From an uncultured Eubacteriales bacterium (GTDB lineage: Bacteria > Bacillota > Clostridia > Oscillospirales > Acutalibacteraceae), in the NCBI GenBank assembly GCA_900319655.1, contig ONPH01000095.1, positions 1 through 6,567 on the forward strand: DNA of 6,567 bases. Reading direction: 5' to 3'. This document shows, in pieces, positions 5,161-6,567 of this stretch. The notes beneath the pieces are model-generated. The model saw only the letters and a list, made by a program, of their open reading frames with translations, ran no database searches and was not told where the DNA came from. The translations under genes and the position numbers were made by a program. Positions within the stretch are counted from its first letter, which is position 1, and every line of letters starts with the position of its first letter.

Positions 5161-6567
5161 CTCGTGGCTGACAGGTTTGATTTTGCAGAGCTTTAGCAGG
5201 CAGACGTTAACTCCCTGCTCCTTCAACAGCTCGCGCGCCTTTGCGGCGTATGAGAACATTCTGCCGTAGGTGACGATGAGGTAATCGGCGTTTATATCGC
5301 CGTAAATATTATAATCGGTGCTTTCCTCTCCAAATCCCTCGGGCTTATACAGCTCGCCTCCGCGCGGATAGCGCACAACCGCGAGACCTTCCTGATTATA
5401 CAGAGCTTCATACATCGACATCCTTAGTCCGTCAAAGTATGTCGGAGAGAAAACCGTGGTATTCGGAATTGAATTAAGCATTGAGACGTCGAACACACCC
5501 TGGTGGGTTTCGCCGTCGGCGCCTACGATTCCGGCGCGGTCAACCGCGAGGACGAGGTGCAAATCTCCCAATGCCGCATCATGAATAAGCTGGTCGTAGG
5601 CTCGCTGCAAAAACGTTGAGTACACCGCAAAAACAGGCCTCATTCCCTTTGAAGCGAGTCCGCAGCCGAAGGTAACGGCGTGCTCCTCGGCAATTCCGAC
5701 GTCAAAAAATCTGTTCTTGTACTGCTTGGAGAATTCGTTAAGACCTGTGCCGCCTGTCATCGCCGCCGTGATTACGCACAGCTTTTCATCGTTATGTGCG
5801 AACTCGCACATAGTCTTGCCGAATTCGGCGGAAAAGCCCTTGTGACTCGAAATCGGCTCGCCCGAGTCAATGTCAAACTGACCGATACCGTGGAATTCGC
5901 CGGGGTTATCCTCGGCAGGCTGATAGCCCTTGCCCTTTTTTGTAACCACGTGAACGAGCACAGGAGTTCTTGACTTTTTGGCAGCGGTAAAGGCGTTTTC
6001 AAGCTCCTCTACGTTGTGGCCGTCAATCGGGCCGAGATATGTAAATCCGAAGCAGTCGAACAGAGTATTTTTATAAACAAGGTTTTTAATTTTTGATTTA
6101 CTGCGCCTGAGCACGCCCTTTATTCCCCAGCCGATAACCGGTATTTTGGTGAGGATTTTCTCCGTTCCCCGCTTAACGCGGATATACCAAGGCTGAATAC
6201 GCACGGTCGTGAGGTATCTGGGGATTGCGCCGACGTTCTTTGAAATCGACATTTTGTTGTCATTGAGAACCACGATAAAGTTCTTGTTAAAACGTCCGGC
6301 GTTGTTCATCGCCTCAAAAGCCAAGCCGCCCGTAAACGAGCCGTCTCCGATTACCGCGATGGTATGGCTTTGGTCGCCTGTGAGCAGCTTTGCATTGGCA
6401 ATACCGAACGCCGCGGAGATTGAGGTGCTGCTGTGGCCGGTGTTGAAGTCGTCGTAAATGCTCTCGGCTCTTTTCGGAAAGCCTGAAATTCCGTCCTTCT
6501 GCCTGAGCGTAGCAAACTTTGAAAATCTGCCTGTCAGGAGCTTATGAGTGTAGCTCTGATGGCCGAC
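5110..6567 (-). CDS. dxs: 1-deoxy-D-xylulose-5-phosphate synthase, partial (5' end off the right edge) and ended early by a frameshift
   Basis: DXS condenses pyruvate with glyceraldehyde 3-phosphate using thiamine diphosphate, the entry step of the MEP isoprenoid pathway; its product also feeds thiamine and pyridoxal synthesis. The frame is open from the right edge, beginning at VGHQSYTHK, so about 75 N-terminal residues are missing. In fragment numbering it shows GHSSTS at 44-49, the TPP motif GDGSFTGG at 74-81 with LNDNKMSIS at 101-109, the catalytic Glu294 of GIAEEHAVTF (E. coli Glu370), and GADGETHQG near 349-357 with Asp and His matching E. coli Asp427 and His431. Domains I and II appear intact. 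The frame fails in domain III: after KPVSHE it reads 16 residues ending FKEVWFFDR and stops at a TGA (5110-5112). Those residues resemble the start of the next fragment, because of a 43-nt duplication. This may be a pseudogene, a chimeric assembly or a split gene. Confidence 0.9.
   Translation of the reverse strand, partial: VGHQSYTHKLLTGRFSKFATLRQKDGISGFPKRAESIYDDFNTGHSSTSISAAFGIANAKLLTGDQSHTIAVIGDGSFTGGLAFEAMNNAGRFNKNFIVVLNDNKMSISKNVGAIPRYLTTVRIQPWYIRVKRGTEKILTKIPVIGWGIKGVLRRSKSKIKNLVYKNTLFDCFGFTYLGPIDGHNVEELENAFTAAKKSRTPVLVHVVTKKGKGYQPAEDNPGEFHGIGQFDIDSGEPISSHKGFSAEFGKTMCEFAHNDEKLCVITAAMTGGTGLNEFSKQYKNRFFDVGIAEEHAVTFGCGLASKGMRPVFAVYSTFLQRAYDQLIHDAALGDLHLVLAVDRAGIVGADGETHQGVFDVSMLNSIPNTTVFSPTYFDGLRMSMYEALYNQEGLAVVRYPRGGELYKPEGFGEESTDYNIYGDINADYLIVTYGRMFSYAAKARELLKEQGVNVCLLKLCKIKPVSHEAVFFATRFKEVWFFDR
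5130..5136 (-). promoter_or_regulatory. Possible internal ribosome binding site before a TTG in dxs
   Basis: AAAGAGG lies nine bases upstream of a TTG at 5120-5118 that opens the C-terminal dxs frame. Spacing and complementarity are adequate for initiation or for re-initiation after the TGA at 5110. It also encodes Phe-Lys-Glu-Val of the duplicated segment, so the match may be coincidental. Confidence 0.3.

Larger units (their letters stand above)
1..6567 (-). other. Probable single operon dxs-tlyA-nadK-argR-recN-recJ
   Basis: Six genes run in the same direction with junctions between a 17-nt overlap and a 21-nt gap, and four downstream starts (tlyA, argR, recN, recJ) carry clear SD sequences. 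No intergenic promoter or terminator space exists in the window. The gene order matches the conserved Firmicutes cluster as far as recN. Both ends of the unit lie outside the window, so promoter and terminator are not seen; promoters within coding sequence cannot be excluded. Confidence 0.7.

Noticed and set aside
5936..5941. T-run after a GC-containing stretch on the plus strand in dxs
   Set aside because: There is no convincing stem, and the bases encode the conserved KKGKGY segment of DXS. It is not a terminator.

Overview
The window reads as a stretch of a low-to-mid GC Gram-positive chromosome, most likely class Clostridia (perhaps Oscillospirales/Ruminococcaceae-like). I base this on gene order, strong AAGGA/AAAGG-type ribosome binding sites and protein motifs, since no rRNA or other taxonomic marker is present. 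All supported genes lie on the minus strand and are transcribed from the right edge to the left edge.

In transcription order they are: dxs (5' end off the right edge, reading frame broken near 5110-5160), tlyA, nadK, argR, recN and recJ (3' end off the left edge). Junctions are extremely tight: the dxs C-terminal frame overlaps tlyA by 17 nt, tlyA-nadK has a 9-nt gap, nadK-argR overlaps by 1 nt (TAATG), argR-recN has a 1-nt gap and recN-recJ a 21-nt gap. There is no room for an internal promoter or terminator outside coding sequence, so this is best read as one operon. No stretch over 22 bp lacks a gene, and the plus strand holds only shadow frames.

The order dxs-tlyA-(nadK)-argR-recN is a known conserved Firmicutes neighbourhood. 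It joins isoprenoid precursor synthesis, rRNA 2'-O-methylation, NADP supply, arginine-responsive repression and recombinational repair. In spore formers such as Bacillus subtilis, recN is followed by spoIVB and spo0A. Here it is followed by recJ, which places two recombination-repair genes side by side.

The main anomaly is in dxs. A 43-nt imperfect tandem duplication (27 of 43 positions identical, ending in a shared 11-nt block) near the start of the C-terminal domain shifts the frame and creates an early TGA. Removing exactly one 43-nt unit restores a continuous DXS of normal length. This could be a real lesion, a recombinant or assembly chimera of two related dxs alleles, or a gene split in two with an SD-preceded TTG restart. 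I see no evidence of a mobile element, CRISPR array, RNA gene or wholly new system in the window.
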